This document shows, piece by piece, positions 37,760 through 47,847 of a stretch of 64,000 nt of DNA. The translations under genes and the position numbers were made by a program. Position 1 is the first letter of the stretch, and each line of letters begins with the position of its first letter. Below the pieces are notes generated by a model. The model saw only the letters and a program-made list of their open reading frames with translations. It was not told where the DNA came from and did not search any database. Source of the stretch: CAWCBG01 sp963793845 (GTDB lineage: Bacteria; Acidobacteriota; Terriglobia; Terriglobales; Acidobacteriaceae); NCBI GenBank assembly GCA_963793845.1, contig CAWCBG010000014.1, positions 744,001-808,000 on the forward strand, written 5' to 3'.

Positions 37760-37774
37760 TTTCGCTTTTTGTTC
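37760..37774 (-). promoter_or_regulatory. Possible LexA-type operator upstream of imuA
   Basis: On the plus strand it reads TTTC-N7-GTTC, one base away from the GTTC-N7-GTTC direct-repeat box used by some LexA proteins, and it is 39 bp upstream of the imuA ATG. It fits the SOS control of imuABC operons, but acidobacterial LexA sites are not well known, so this is only a candidate. Confidence 0.3.
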
Positions 37775-37880
37775 GCCTAACATGGGATTCTGCTACGGGG
37801 AATCTGGGTTGTCAACCACTCTTCCGGAGCCCTGTAAATACAGGCTCAGGAGGCTCTCTGGGTTGCTGGATCCGATTTGC

Positions 37881-37886
37881 TATAAT
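37881..37886 (+). promoter_or_regulatory. TATAAT -10 box of tRNA-Glu
   Basis: A perfect TATAAT lies 20 bp before the mature tRNA-Glu 5' end. A convincing -35 hexamer is not visible at the normal spacing. Confidence 0.5.
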
Positions 37887-37906
37887 CGTGAGAGTCACGC
37901 CTGCGT

Positions 37907-37981
37907 GGCGCTATCGTCTAGGGGTTAGGACGGAAGATTCTCAATCTTCAAACCCGGGTTCGATTCCCGGTAGCGCTACCA
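37907..37981 (+). tRNA. tRNA-Glu (anticodon CUC)
   Basis: Cloverleaf features: acceptor GGCGCTA/TAGCGCT (one G-U pair), D-region TCGTCTAGGGGTTAGGAC as in tRNA-Glu, anticodon stem GAAGA/TCTTC with loop TTCTCAA (anticodon CTC), T-arm CCGGG-TTCGATT-CCCGG, and a genomic CCA. A T-rich stretch follows and may end transcription. Confidence 0.95.
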
Positions 37982-38495
37982 ATTCTTCTTTTTTTCGACT
38001 CCTTCTGTTTCCAAATCATTGAATAACATGCCTGTTGCGCTAGTTCGATAATCACCGTCGGCATGCTCTAAACACCTTCGGAAAAAAGAACATGCTGAAA
38101 ACGTTGCTTTAACCTAATGACGCGGTGTCTATGAGGCTCGATGCATTAACCAGCACGCCTAGCGCAAACTCGACAATTTCCTCGGCCGCTCAACCCGCCA
38201 AACCTGCTCTTCCACGATAGACACGCTCGTGTGAATCGTGCCGTCGGCACAGCACTTCCTTTCCTACCGTTGGCTTACGATCTTCGCTGGATCGACTCTT
38301 TTTTCTCCACTCCTCCTCTGCCCTTGCGGGCCATCCTATGGATGGGAGAAGTCTGGCAAAGTTGCGCTTTGCAGAACTGGCCTATGCATCGGGGGAGAAA
38401 CCTGGCGCACCGCCGGTTTTCATCACAAGATTGGGTGAGAGCGGTCACACACCTCAAGCAGGGTAACCTGCTAAATGTTACCTGCAGCTCTCCCT
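37982..38495. other. Intergenic stretch before comM, nothing recognised
   Basis: About 500 bp between tRNA-Glu and comM. After the T-rich tail of the tRNA I see no hairpin family, RNA motif or credible coding region. Short open frames here lack ribosome-binding sites. Confidence 0.5.
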
Positions 38496-40043
38496 ATGCT
38501 TTACAAGATGCTGAGCGCCGCCGTCTACGGCATCGACGCCAATCTGATTGAAGTCGAGGTCGATGTCGCCGCCATAAAAGCCGAGAAAGATATCTTCACC
38601 ACCGTCGGCCTGCCCGACGCAGCGGTGCGGGAGAGCCGCGAGCGTGTCCGCGCGGCGCTGAAGAACAGCGGCTACGACATTCCTACGACAATCATCACTA
38701 TCAACCTTGCTCCGGCGGACATTCGCAAAGAGGGATCAGGCTTCGACTTGCCGATGGCGCTCGGCATTCTCGGAGCTTACGGCGGCCTGAACAATAAGCC
38801 GCCCAGCGACGCGCTCTTCGTGGGCGAACTGTCGCTGGACGGTGGTCTGCGCGGCATCAAAGGCGCTCTGCCCATTGCAGTCACAGCACGCGCCAACAAA
38901 ATTGCCAAGCTGATCGTGCCGGAGGTAAACGCGCGTGAAGCCGCGATGGTTGCCGGGGTGGACGTATACCCGGTGCGCTCGCTGATGGAGGTGGTGCAGC
39001 TTCTCAACACCGGCAACGGCATCAAGCCTATCCAGGTAGACACCCACGTTCTGCTGGAGCATTCGCAGCAATTCGGAGTGGACTTCAAAGACGTACGCGG
39101 CCAGCAGACGGCCAAACGCGCCATCGAGGTGGCGGCTGCCGGTGGCCACAATCTGCTGATGATCGGCCCTCCCGGCTCGGGCAAGACCATGCTGGCCAAG
39201 CGCATGGCGACCGTGCTGCCGCCGCTCAGCTTCGAGGAGGCGCTGGAGACCACCAAGATTCATAGCGTGGCCGGGGTGCTGGACTCCTCGACTGGCTTGG
39301 TGGGCACCCGGCCGTTTCGCTCACCGCACCACACCATTTCCGACGCAGGATTGATTGGCGGCGGCATGATTCCGCGGCCAGGGGAGGTTTCTCTGGCTCA
39401 CAATGGAGTGCTGTTCCTCGATGAGCTGCCGGAGTTTCCCCGCAACGTGCTCGAGGTCATGCGCCAGCCACTGGAAGATGGCAACGTGACCATCGCCCGC
39501 GCCGCCATGTCGCTCAGTTTTCCCGCCCGCTTCATGCTGATCGCCGCGATGAATCCATGCCCATGCGGCTACTTCAATGACCGCACCCGCGAGTGCCGCT
39601 GCACCCCGATGATCATCCAGCGTTATGTGGCGAAGATTTCCGGTCCGCTGCTCGACCGCATCGACATCCACATCGACGTGCCGGCGGTCAATTACCGCGA
39701 GCTGCGTAGCGCGATAGTGCCAGAGAGTTCGGCGGATATTCGTGCCCGCGTAATACGTGCTCGCGACATTCAGCTGAACCGGTTCGCCCTGGGCAAAGAG
39801 CGGATGTACGCCAACGCCCAAATGGGGTCGCGCGAGATCCGTAAGTACTGCGATCTGAGCACCGACTCGGAGCACCTGTTGGAACGCGCCATGGTGAAGC
39901 AGGGCTTGAGCGCTCGCGCTCATGATCGCATCCTGAAAGTCGCACGTACGGTGGCCGATCTGGCCGGGGCCGAGGGCATCGAGCCGGCTCATATCGCCGA
40001 AGCCATCCAATATCGAACCCTGGATCGTAGCTACTGGGCATGA
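38496..40043 (+). CDS. comM: YifB/ComM-family Mg-chelatase-like AAA+ ATPase
   Basis: About 515 residues; MLYKMLSAAVYGIDANLIEV is the family N-terminus, so I start at 38496. The N-terminal Lon-protease-like fold carries GLPDAAVRESRERVRAAL. The ATPase has Walker A IGPPGSGKTMLAKRMATVLP, Walker B GVLFLDELPEFPRNVLEVMR, and the zinc-like cluster CPCGYFNDRTRECRC. The C-terminal helical domain is SYREIRKYCDL-like. ComM homologues are helicases that help branch migration during natural transformation, so DNA uptake or recombination is the likely role. Confidence 0.93.
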   Translation: MLYKMLSAAVYGIDANLIEVEVDVAAIKAEKDIFTTVGLPDAAVRESRERVRAALKNSGYDIPTTIITINLAPADIRKEGSGFDLPMALGILGAYGGLNNKPPSDALFVGELSLDGGLRGIKGALPIAVTARANKIAKLIVPEVNAREAAMVAGVDVYPVRSLMEVVQLLNTGNGIKPIQVDTHVLLEHSQQFGVDFKDVRGQQTAKRAIEVAAAGGHNLLMIGPPGSGKTMLAKRMATVLPPLSFEEALETTKIHSVAGVLDSSTGLVGTRPFRSPHHTISDAGLIGGGMIPRPGEVSLAHNGVLFLDELPEFPRNVLEVMRQPLEDGNVTIARAAMSLSFPARFMLIAAMNPCPCGYFNDRTRECRCTPMIIQRYVAKISGPLLDRIDIHIDVPAVNYRELRSAIVPESSADIRARVIRARDIQLNRFALGKERMYANAQMGSREIRKYCDLSTDSEHLLERAMVKQGLSARAHDRILKVARTVADLAGAEGIEPAHIAEAIQYRTLDRSYWA

Positions 40044-40678
40044 GACGAAACCATAAAAATGGCAGTGAAACAACCCCTTTGTTTTCAATGGATGGCTCCG
40101 TTTGCGTTCAGATCTGCCTAGGGCATGTTCAGAGATGTTACTTTTTTGCGTGGCCAGCAACTTGCTGAAAAAAGCGGGGTTACAAATTCAGGGACCTTTT
40201 CGCTAAGGCTTCGTCTAAGCGGGAAGTGAACACGGCGTAGTTGCCGGATAGGTAACGGTGGGCACGAATTTGCTTGACTCAGGAACCTTGGGACAGCTAA
40301 CGTACTGTTTTCCAGTGCCAGTAAAGGCGTCTTCCTGTAGGTTTCCGTCTCCGACGTCCTACCCCGAAACGGCCTCACACTGTAAGTCACTTCCAGGGAA
40401 TCAGGAAGGTACAATCCCCGAGCGCGGCTGGGCGGAATTGCCAGACTTTTGCATATAACTGATTTCTATTCGATAATTTCCGTCACAAATTAAGAGGACG
40501 GACGGCAAACGCGGAAAATAGCGGAACCGAAATTGCAACGCCAGCATCCAACGATGTGACTCCTGTGCGTTTCGCGAAGTTGGTTCCCCCGCCTGGAAAT
40601 TCATATACCAGGAGTTGAAGGTCTAATCCAGTTGAGACTCCGGGATATTTATTCATAGGAAGAAACGAGGAGAATTCG
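40044..40678. other. Long intergenic region between comM and rpoZ, nothing recognised
   Basis: 635 bp with no supported gene. The short open frames have no known family and poor start contexts. No hairpin-repeat family of this window is obvious here. The rpoZ promoter should lie in its last ~150 bp. Confidence 0.5.
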
Positions 40679-40897
40679 ATGATTCGTTCCGACTTGGTTT
40701 TTGAAGCAGTGCATACCCTGCGCAATCGTTACATGCTGTGCCAGCTCGCGTCCAAGGCGACGCGTAAGTTCCACAAGCCCAACACGCGCATTCAGGATAC
40801 GACCAATGACGTGTTGCAGCTGATCGCCGAATCTGAACGGCAGAATATCATTGTAGAACCAGAGACGGCCTCCGAAGCTCAGCGGCGCGCAGCGTAA
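40679..40897 (+). CDS. rpoZ: RNA polymerase omega subunit
   Basis: A 72-residue omega subunit with an AGGAGAA ribosome-binding site 5 bp before the ATG. Recognisable elements are RSDLVFEAVHTLRNRYMLCQ, ASKATRKFH and the conserved tail DTTNDVLQLIAESERQNIIV. Omega assists assembly of RNA polymerase. It precedes rho, with a terminator-like hairpin between them. Confidence 0.85.
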   Translation: MIRSDLVFEAVHTLRNRYMLCQLASKATRKFHKPNTRIQDTTNDVLQLIAESERQNIIVEPETASEAQRRAA

Positions 40898-40904
40898 GCG
40901 CGCC

Positions 40905-40921
40905 GCGCCTTCGGCGCTTTT
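40905..40921 (+). terminator. Short terminator-like hairpin after rpoZ
   Basis: GCGCC-TTC-GGCGC followed by TTTT. The stem is short (5 bp) and the T run is only four, so it may only attenuate read-through into rho 50 bp downstream. Confidence 0.4.
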
Positions 40922-40969
40922 CCCGCAGTTCCCCCGGCCCGCCCTTCTGCAAAATCCCCGTAGGTGAAC

Positions 40970-42211
<1,242 letters not shown>

Positions 42212-42220
<9 letters not shown>

Positions 42221-42738
42221 AAAAGTAGTCAGTCTCTCGCTGCTTTTGTCCACCGGGTGCGAAAGCAGCCGACGGAAGCGGAAGTTCTTGCGGGCCCGGG
42301 TAACAAAGAACGCCCCCTGCAAACTCCAGCGATAGAGCCGTTCGAAATCCAGATACCCGCGATCCATAACGTAAAACGCGCCCGCTTCGGGAGTGAGCAG
42401 ATCGAGAATATTCACATCGTGAATCTGGGCCGCAGTCACGCGCACAAAGGTAGGAATGGAACCGCGCAGGTCGAGCAGGGTATGCAGTTTCAGGGCGTTC
42501 TGGGTGCTTTTGTAGCGCGCCCAGGGAAACAGGGTCATGCACACGTCGATGATAGTGGAATCCAGCGCGTACACGGTGTTGGCCAAATCCAGTCCCAGTT
42601 CCTCGTGAACATAGAGCGCCCGCGCTTGCCCGATGAGGATGTGCGCGAAATCGGCATAGATTCGCCAGTCGCGCGCTTCGTTGGCATCGGCCAGGGTGCT
42701 GCGCGAGACCGTGCCGCGAATCCCCAGGTGGTACAGTG
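42212..42738 (-). pseudogene. IS4-family transposase remnant
   Basis: The reverse strand reads YHLGIRGTVSRSTLADANEA, then ARDWRIYADFAHILIGQARA, ALDSTIIDVCMTLFPWARYK, LDLRGSIPTFVRVTAAQIHD and FYVMDRGYLDFERLYRWSLQ, ending at SHPVDKSS. These fit the catalytic domain of IS4-type DDE transposases (the Asp of ALDST, the Asp of VMDRGY, the later Glu not reached). Both ends are lost: there is no N-terminal DNA-binding domain, no terminal repeat, and the last codons are unrelated. It lies immediately after rho in the opposite orientation. Confidence 0.82.
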
Positions 42739-42982
42739 GTGGTCGGTGGTCAGTTGTCAGTGATCACAGCCGATGACGGGCTCGGGTAGTGCGGCGCTTT
42801 GGCGCCGCGTACCGGCGGCCGAAAAAATAAAGCGGGCTTCGGGCCGCCGCATCAGCACAATTCGGACGAGGTGATAAGCGCGGAAGCGAACCTGCTTCCG
42901 CGCTTTTTGATGGTAGTCCTGCGTTCGAATCGATTCCAAGGACCCACATTCGTGAAGACACCTGCAGACCATGGTCCCGTTA

Positions 42983-43016
42983 CCATATTCGATGCTGGTA
43001 TGGAATACGGTATAAT
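42983..43016 (+). promoter_or_regulatory. Possible VapBC promoter and operator
   Basis: TATAAT at 43011-43016 is 10 bp before the vapB ATG, implying a very short leader. An inverted repeat, CCATA (42983-42987) with TATGG (42999-43003), just upstream could be the site for autoregulation by the VapB/VapC complex. Confidence 0.35.
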
Positions 43017-43025
43017 GACTCCATT

Positions 43026-43229
43026 ATGAAAAGCGCGCGCAAGATCACTGTGGAGGTACCCGCCGACCTGCTGGAAAGGGCACAACGCGCTGGGGGTGAG
43101 GGCATCACACAGACGGTCCGTGCCGGATTGCAGCTGGTTGCGGCATCGCAAACCTACGCTCACCTGCGGCAACTAAGAGGCAAGGTTCGGTTCGCCCGCA
43201 CCGTGGCCGAGCTGAAAGCGGACCGATGA
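43026..43229 (+). CDS. vapB: VapB-type ribbon-helix-helix antitoxin
   Basis: A 67-residue protein with the RHH pattern: strand RKITVEVPADLLERAQRAG followed by the helix GITQTVRAGLQLVAASQ. The C-terminal part (YAHLRQLRGKVRFARTVAELK) would wrap the toxin. It overlaps vapC by 4 bp (ATGA), the usual antitoxin-first arrangement. Confidence 0.8.
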   Translation: MKSARKITVEVPADLLERAQRAGGEGITQTVRAGLQLVAASQTYAHLRQLRGKVRFARTVAELKADR

Positions 43230-43621
43230 TCGCTGCCGACACCAGCACCTGGATCGCTTTTCTGGAGGGCAGCAGAGGCGATGACGTGCAACTGCTGGAC
43301 CAAGCGCTGGCAGAGCGACAGGTGGTAATGGTTCCGGTTGTGCTCACGGAATTGCTCAGCGACCCGAAGCTTCCTTCCCCGGTTGCGAAAACATTATCCG
43401 AAGTACCTGCCATTGAGGTTGCGCCAGGTTATTGGCAACGCGCCGGAGCACTGCGAGCCGACGTCCTGGCCACGCGGCGCAAGGCGCGGCTTGGTGATGC
43501 ATTAATTGCCCAGAGTTGTATCGATGGAGGCGTTCCTCTCCTCACGCGGGACCGTGACTTTCGCGCCTTTGCCAACGCTGCGGAACTTGATCTACTGCTG
43601 GCGACAAGAGGCTCGACATAG
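43226..43621 (+). CDS. vapC: VapC-type PIN-domain toxin
   Basis: A 131-residue PIN ribonuclease. Acidic triad/tetrad: Asp5 in IAADTSTWIAFLEG, Glu42 in VLTELL, Asp91 in LGDALIAQSC and Asp109/Asp111 in LLTRDRDFRAF. All are present, so the enzyme should be active unless bound by VapB. Such toxins cleave tRNA or rRNA. The pair sits next to an IS4 remnant. Confidence 0.87.
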   Translation: MIAADTSTWIAFLEGSRGDDVQLLDQALAERQVVMVPVVLTELLSDPKLPSPVAKTLSEVPAIEVAPGYWQRAGALRADVLATRRKARLGDALIAQSCIDGGVPLLTRDRDFRAFANAAELDLLLATRGST

Positions 43622-43727
43622 GCTCGCCTGCTGCTCCGCGAGTGCGCTCTTCAAGACGAAAAAAGTCAGAAGGGTCGCGTAGAACCTCAAGAGATGTGGC
43701 GGCGAGCGCTTCATCCGCAAAACGCCG

Positions 43728-44435
43728 CTAGATCTGATATTCGATCTCGCACACCCGCTGAAGCGCGTCTCCGTCGGTCGTCTGCCAGGCTTCGCGGCCT
43801 TGTAATTTGCGGACCTCATCGCGCAGCGTCTTGACCTCGTTCGCGACGGCAGCAACTGCCTCCGACAGCGGGTCGTTGATCAATTTGGGGTCGGTGATCA
43901 CTACCCGCTGGCCGTTGCGGAAGACAATGTGTCCCGGGACGCCGACCACCGTGGAGTTGTCGGGCACATCGCGCAACACGACTGAACCCGCGCCGATGCG
44001 GCAATTCTCGCCCACGGTGATGTTGCCCAGAATCTTCGCCCCCGCGCCCACCACGACTCCGTTGCCGATAGTGGGATGGCGCTTGCGATGCTCGAGGCTG
44101 GTGCCCCCTAATGTGACACCCTGGTAGAGCGTGACGTCGTTGCCCACCTCCGCGGTCTCACCGATCACCACCCCCATGCCGTGATCGATGAAGAAGCGGT
44201 GGCCAATCTTCGCGCCGGGATGAATCTCAATGCCGGTCAGCCAACGCGTCGTTTGTGACCACCAGCGTGCAAGCAGGCGCAAACCATGCGTCCACAGCCA
44301 ATGGTGGAAGCGGTAGCTCCAGAGCGCGTGGAGGCCCGAGTAGCACAGCACGATCTCCACCCTGGACTGCGCCGCCGGGTCCCGCTCGATTACGGCGGCG
44401 ATGTCATCACGCATGGAAGCGAAGAATCCAGCCAT
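43728..44435 (-). CDS. cysE: Serine O-acetyltransferase CysE
   Basis: A 235-residue hexapeptide-repeat enzyme. The N-terminal helical part (GFFASMRDDIAAVIERDPAA) is followed by the left-handed beta helix with GAKIGHRFFIDHGMGVVIGE, GVTLGGTSLEHRKRHPTIGN and GAGAKILGNITVGENCRIGA. It acetylates L-serine for cysteine synthesis. The start follows the cysK stop by 1 bp, so cysK-cysE form a two-gene operon. Confidence 0.92.
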   Translation of the reverse strand: MAGFFASMRDDIAAVIERDPAAQSRVEIVLCYSGLHALWSYRFHHWLWTHGLRLLARWWSQTTRWLTGIEIHPGAKIGHRFFIDHGMGVVIGETAEVGNDVTLYQGVTLGGTSLEHRKRHPTIGNGVVVGAGAKILGNITVGENCRIGAGSVVLRDVPDNSTVVGVPGHIVFRNGQRVVITDPKLINDPLSEAVAAVANEVKTLRDEVRKLQGREAWQTTDGDALQRVCEIEYQI

Positions 44436-44436
44436 A

Positions 44437-45405
44437 TCAACCTACTTGTTCTGTCGGCAACGCAATTGCATCATTGCGCAACTGTTCAAACAGCACGCTG
44501 CTGAGATAGCGCTCGCCGAAGGAGGGCAGCACGACCACGATCAGCTTGCCGGCATTCTCGTCGCGCTTGGCCACCTCGAGCGCCGCGACCACCGCCGCGC
44601 CCGACGAGATGCCCATCAGCAGCCCTTCTTCGGTCGCCAGACGGCGCGCCATTTCGATGGCGTCAGGCGCAGACACCTTGACCACTTCATCGATGAGGTC
44701 GGTGCGCAGGATGCTGGGGATAAAGCCCGCGCCGATACCTTGAATCTTGTGCGGCGCCGGTTGTCCGCCCGAAAGCACGGCGCTCTCGGTGGGCTCCACG
44801 GCAACCACTTTGAAGGACGGCTTCTTTGGCTTGATGTATTCGCTGACGCCGGTGAGCGTTCCGCCGGTACCAACTCCGGAAATCAGGAAGTCCACTTTGC
44901 CGTCGGTATCTTCCCAGATTTCCGGGCCCGTGGTCTCGAAGTGAATCTTGGGATTGGCCTTGTTGTCGAACTGCTGCAGCATGTACGAATTCGGCGTGCT
45001 TGCCAGAATCTCCTCCGCCTTGGCGATGGCGGCCTTCATGCCTTTTGGTCCGGGCGTGAGAACGACCTTCGCGCCGAAGGCCAGCAGGAGTACGCGCCGC
45101 TCCAGGCTCACGGTGTCGGGCATAACCACGATCAGCTTGTAGCCCTTGACCGCCGCCACGAACGCCAGGCCGATGCCAGTGTTGCCGCTGGTAGGCTCGA
45201 CCAGCACCGTCTTGCCAGGCGTGATCTGTCCCGCCTTCTCGGCCTCGTTGATCATGCTGACGCCAATGCGGTCTTTGACGCTCGCGCAGGGATTGAAGCT
45301 CTCGAGCTTGGCGACGACCGTGGCTTTGGCTCCATCGGTGACTTTGTTAAGGCGCACCAGCGGTGTGTGCCCGATCAATTCGGTAACGTCATTCGCAATC
45401 TTCAT
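44437..45405 (-). CDS. cysK: Cysteine synthase A (O-acetylserine sulfhydrylase)
   Basis: A 322-residue PLP enzyme from the ATG at 45405, preceded by GGAGAG. The PLP lysine is in NPCASVKDRIG, the phosphate/substrate loops are PTSGNTGIGLAFVAAV and GVGTGGTLTGVSEYI, and PVALS-equivalent ISSGAAVVAALEVAK follows. Upstream in-frame ATGs (45417, 45474) add an untypical leader. It converts O-acetylserine and sulfide to cysteine with the downstream CysE. Confidence 0.95.
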   Translation of the reverse strand: MKIANDVTELIGHTPLVRLNKVTDGAKATVVAKLESFNPCASVKDRIGVSMINEAEKAGQITPGKTVLVEPTSGNTGIGLAFVAAVKGYKLIVVMPDTVSLERRVLLLAFGAKVVLTPGPKGMKAAIAKAEEILASTPNSYMLQQFDNKANPKIHFETTGPEIWEDTDGKVDFLISGVGTGGTLTGVSEYIKPKKPSFKVVAVEPTESAVLSGGQPAPHKIQGIGAGFIPSILRTDLIDEVVKVSAPDAIEMARRLATEEGLLMGISSGAAVVAALEVAKRDENAGKLIVVVLPSFGERYLSSVLFEQLRNDAIALPTEQVG

Positions 45406-45474
45406 GCAACTCTCCATGAACTCTGCCGGACAGAGTATAAGAATTTGGATTTCTGCTAAGCCGAAAAGAAGCAA

Positions 45475-45780
45475 CTAGAAGCGGCGACAACAACAACAGG
45501 CCGCGAGAGGGTGAGGGCCGGATTCACAACCAGAGCACGAATTGTAGCTGCGTCCAATCATGTTCCACGCGATGGTAGCAGGGAAAGCGCCACCACTACC
45601 TATTTCCAAAGATGCCCTCAGCACGCTCCCGGACTCTGTGATTATAGTCACAGCTCGGTGTGAGCGTACGGCGGACCTGCCCTTATTGCGGCCGGAACTC
45701 GTCCAGCAGCTTCATCCAGTCGTTATCAGCGCAAATGATGCGGCCGCGTGTAGAATGCTCAGGACGATAGGGGGCAACCT
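45475..45780. other. Intergenic region, nothing recognised
   Basis: 306 bp between the divergent cysK and DUF4242 genes. Both promoters should be here, but no clear -10/-35 pair, riboswitch or repeat could be identified. Confidence 0.4.
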
Positions 45781-46056
45781 TTGCCGAAATTCGTAATCGA
45801 GCGCGAGATTCCGGGAGTGGGCAACTTCACTCAGGAACAGTTGACCGCAATCTCGCAGACTTCCTGCGGAGTGCTGCGCAAGATGGGCTCCGAAATTCAG
45901 TGGCTGCACAGCTACGTTACCGACGACAAAATTTATTGCGTCTACATCGCGCCCAATGAGGAGATGGTGCGCGAGCATGCCCGCCAGGGAGGCTTTCCCG
46001 CGAATCGCGTCTCCCGCGTGCGCAGCATGATCGACCCGACGACCTCCGAGACCTGA
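45781..46056 (+). CDS. DUF4242 (SCO4226-like nickel-binding) protein
   Basis: A 91-residue protein starting from TTG at 45781. PKFVIEREIPGVGNFTQEQL, then WLHSYVTDDKIYCVYIAPNE and VREHARQGGFPANRVSRVR follow the DUF4242 pattern, in which a related SCO4226 protein binds nickel. Small ferredoxin-like fold; function in this organism unknown. Followed by an Mrp-type ATPase 122 bp later. Confidence 0.75.
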   Translation: MPKFVIEREIPGVGNFTQEQLTAISQTSCGVLRKMGSEIQWLHSYVTDDKIYCVYIAPNEEMVREHARQGGFPANRVSRVRSMIDPTTSET

Positions 46057-46178
46057 AGCGCGTCTTTTCCAGCTATATTCGCATCGTCTGCGATCAGCTA
46101 ACCAGCGCGGTTGACCCTGCTTTGTCCGCGTATAATCGAACTTTGCGCACGTCATCCCATTCACAGTAGGACACGCAA

Positions 46179-47027
46179 TTGCATTCTCATCAGCATGCAC
46201 CAGGACAGCCGCCCGCCGGCCCGCAACCGCTGCCGGGCGTAAGCAGCATCATCGCCGTCGGCTCGGGCAAGGGCGGCGTGGGGAAGACCACGCTCGCCGT
46301 GAATCTAGCCATCGCGCTGGCGCGAATGGGCTTCAAAGTCGGACTCCTCGATGCCGACGTCTATGGCCCCAACGTCCCGCTCATGCTGGGGACGACCGTC
46401 GCTCCGCAAGTCGTGGGCGAAGATCGCATTCTGCCGCCCGAGCGCTACGGCCTGAAGGTCATCTCCGTCGGCTTCCTCAGCCCCGGCGATAAGCCGCTGG
46501 TGTGGCGCGGGCCCATGCTGCACTCCATCATCAAGCAGTTCCTCGGACAAGTGGTATGGGGCGAGCTCGACTACCTCGTCGTCGATCTGCCTCCGGGCAC
46601 CGGCGACGTGGTGATCTCGCTGGTGCAGACGGTGCCGTTGTCCGGCGCGGTGGTCGTAACCACGCCGAGCGACGTGTCGCTGCAGGACGCCCGCAAGGCC
46701 ATCGAGATGTTCAGGCAGGTCAAGGTCGACATCCTGGGCATCGTCGAGAACATGGCGGCGTTTCTGTGCCCGCATTGCCATCAGGAGATCGATATCTTCT
46801 CCAAGGGCGGCGGCGAGCGCACGGCCAAGCAGTTTGACGTGCCGTTCCTGGGCTCGATCGAACTCGATCCCGACATCCGCAAGGCCGGAGACAGCGGCGC
46901 TCCGATCGTGCTCGAAGGCGATCAGTCGCCGCACGCGCGTTCGCTGTTCAAGTTTGCGCGCCACGTGGTGGACCGGGTCAGCGAAGTGCAGGCCGCCAGC
47001 GGCGGCAGCGTCATCGAGATTCAGTAG
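46179..47027 (+). CDS. mrp: Mrp/NBP35-family Fe-S carrier ATPase
   Basis: A 282-residue P-loop protein starting with TTG at 46179. A deviant Walker A motif, GSGKGGVGKTT (28-38), is followed by GLLDADVYGPNVPLMLG and VDLPPGTGDVVISLVQ typical of Mrp/ApbC. The CPHCH motif (AAFLCPHCHQEIDIF) can hold the transferable Fe-S cluster. There is no N-terminal DUF59 domain, but it has a short His/Gln/Pro-rich leader. It likely helps load Fe-S clusters on client proteins. Confidence 0.9.
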   Translation: MHSHQHAPGQPPAGPQPLPGVSSIIAVGSGKGGVGKTTLAVNLAIALARMGFKVGLLDADVYGPNVPLMLGTTVAPQVVGEDRILPPERYGLKVISVGFLSPGDKPLVWRGPMLHSIIKQFLGQVVWGELDYLVVDLPPGTGDVVISLVQTVPLSGAVVVTTPSDVSLQDARKAIEMFRQVKVDILGIVENMAAFLCPHCHQEIDIFSKGGGERTAKQFDVPFLGSIELDPDIRKAGDSGAPIVLEGDQSPHARSLFKFARHVVDRVSEVQAASGGSVIEIQ

Positions 47028-47035
47028 ACCATCGG

Positions 47036-47070
47036 GTAGAGCGGGCCTTCAGGCCCGCGTCACAGAGCAC
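47036..47070. repeat. Intergenic hairpin GCGGGCC-TTCA-GGCCCGC
   Basis: This stem-loop, with an adjacent GGGTAGA, is the same type as those in dnaE2 (32156-32173) and at 58720. It lies 15-40 bp downstream of the Mrp gene and could also act as its terminator hairpin, though without a T run. Confidence 0.55.
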
Positions 47071-47248
47071 TTTTCTGTTGGGCTTCCTCCCAGCGAAGGC
47101 TGTGTCCCGTCCTCGCCCCCACTAACCAGTGAGTAATATTTCCCTGCAGATGCGCTTTAGCGCCGCTGTGCCCAAAACGTTAGCTTATCCCGTACCCCTC
47201 CCCCCTCCCCCTAATCCCTGAAATCAACAACTTGGCGAAAAAATCCTC

Positions 47249-47310
47249 GCAAAATCTTGAGCCCCTAGGAGTTACAGGTCAAAATCCTCATTCCATTAGA
47301 GTTGCAGGCG
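47249..47310. repeat. Dispersed 31-nt unit repeat, copy C
   Basis: 62 nt that align without gaps to the right arm of the hairpin at 27974-28035, with about 47 identities. It has two CAAAATC-type cores and ends GGAGTTACAGG and GAGTTGCAGGCG. The rest of 47028-47847 has no convincing gene. Confidence 0.6.
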
Positions 47311-47847
47311 CATAGTTGCAAACAATCGCAACCATTCGGGAGAGTGCCAGTACTGATCGGTTATCAGACCGACGCAGTCAGATTGTCAAAGAGCCGGACT
47401 CCGCGACGCCTCGTGTGGGCATCGCTGCGAAGGCGCAGCGGGCAGGCACAACTCCACGCCGACCTCTAGAACTATCGTTCGCGCGCGGCACCGAGGCAGT
47501 CAAGAAAATTCAGCAGAAAAATGAAGCAGCCGTTCCAAAACGGGAATGGGAGCGTTTGATGATCCGTCTCGTCAGGCCGGATTTGCTAGGGTTAGGCGAT
47601 CCGCGTTCCGTCATCGAGCGTCGGCAGCGGGCTATCTCACAGAACTTTCTAGGCCCCACTGGGTGCCATATTTCCCATCCCGAGCTGCATAACGCCTGCT
47701 AAGTACACTTTCAGTTGAGACTGGCGAACTCGTCGGTGAGGCTCGCGGGCTGTCTTTGATACTCCGGTATGCCACGCCTTTGAGTGATGTGTATGCTTTT
47801 CCGGACGTTGCCGCCCTGCTATGCTCGGGTCCCGGAGCAACTTACAA

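Noticed and set aside
47316..47702. A 128-codon plus-strand open frame with a basic product
   Set aside because: TTG start without a ribosome-binding site, no recognisable family, and it begins 6 bp after the 31-nt-unit repeat.
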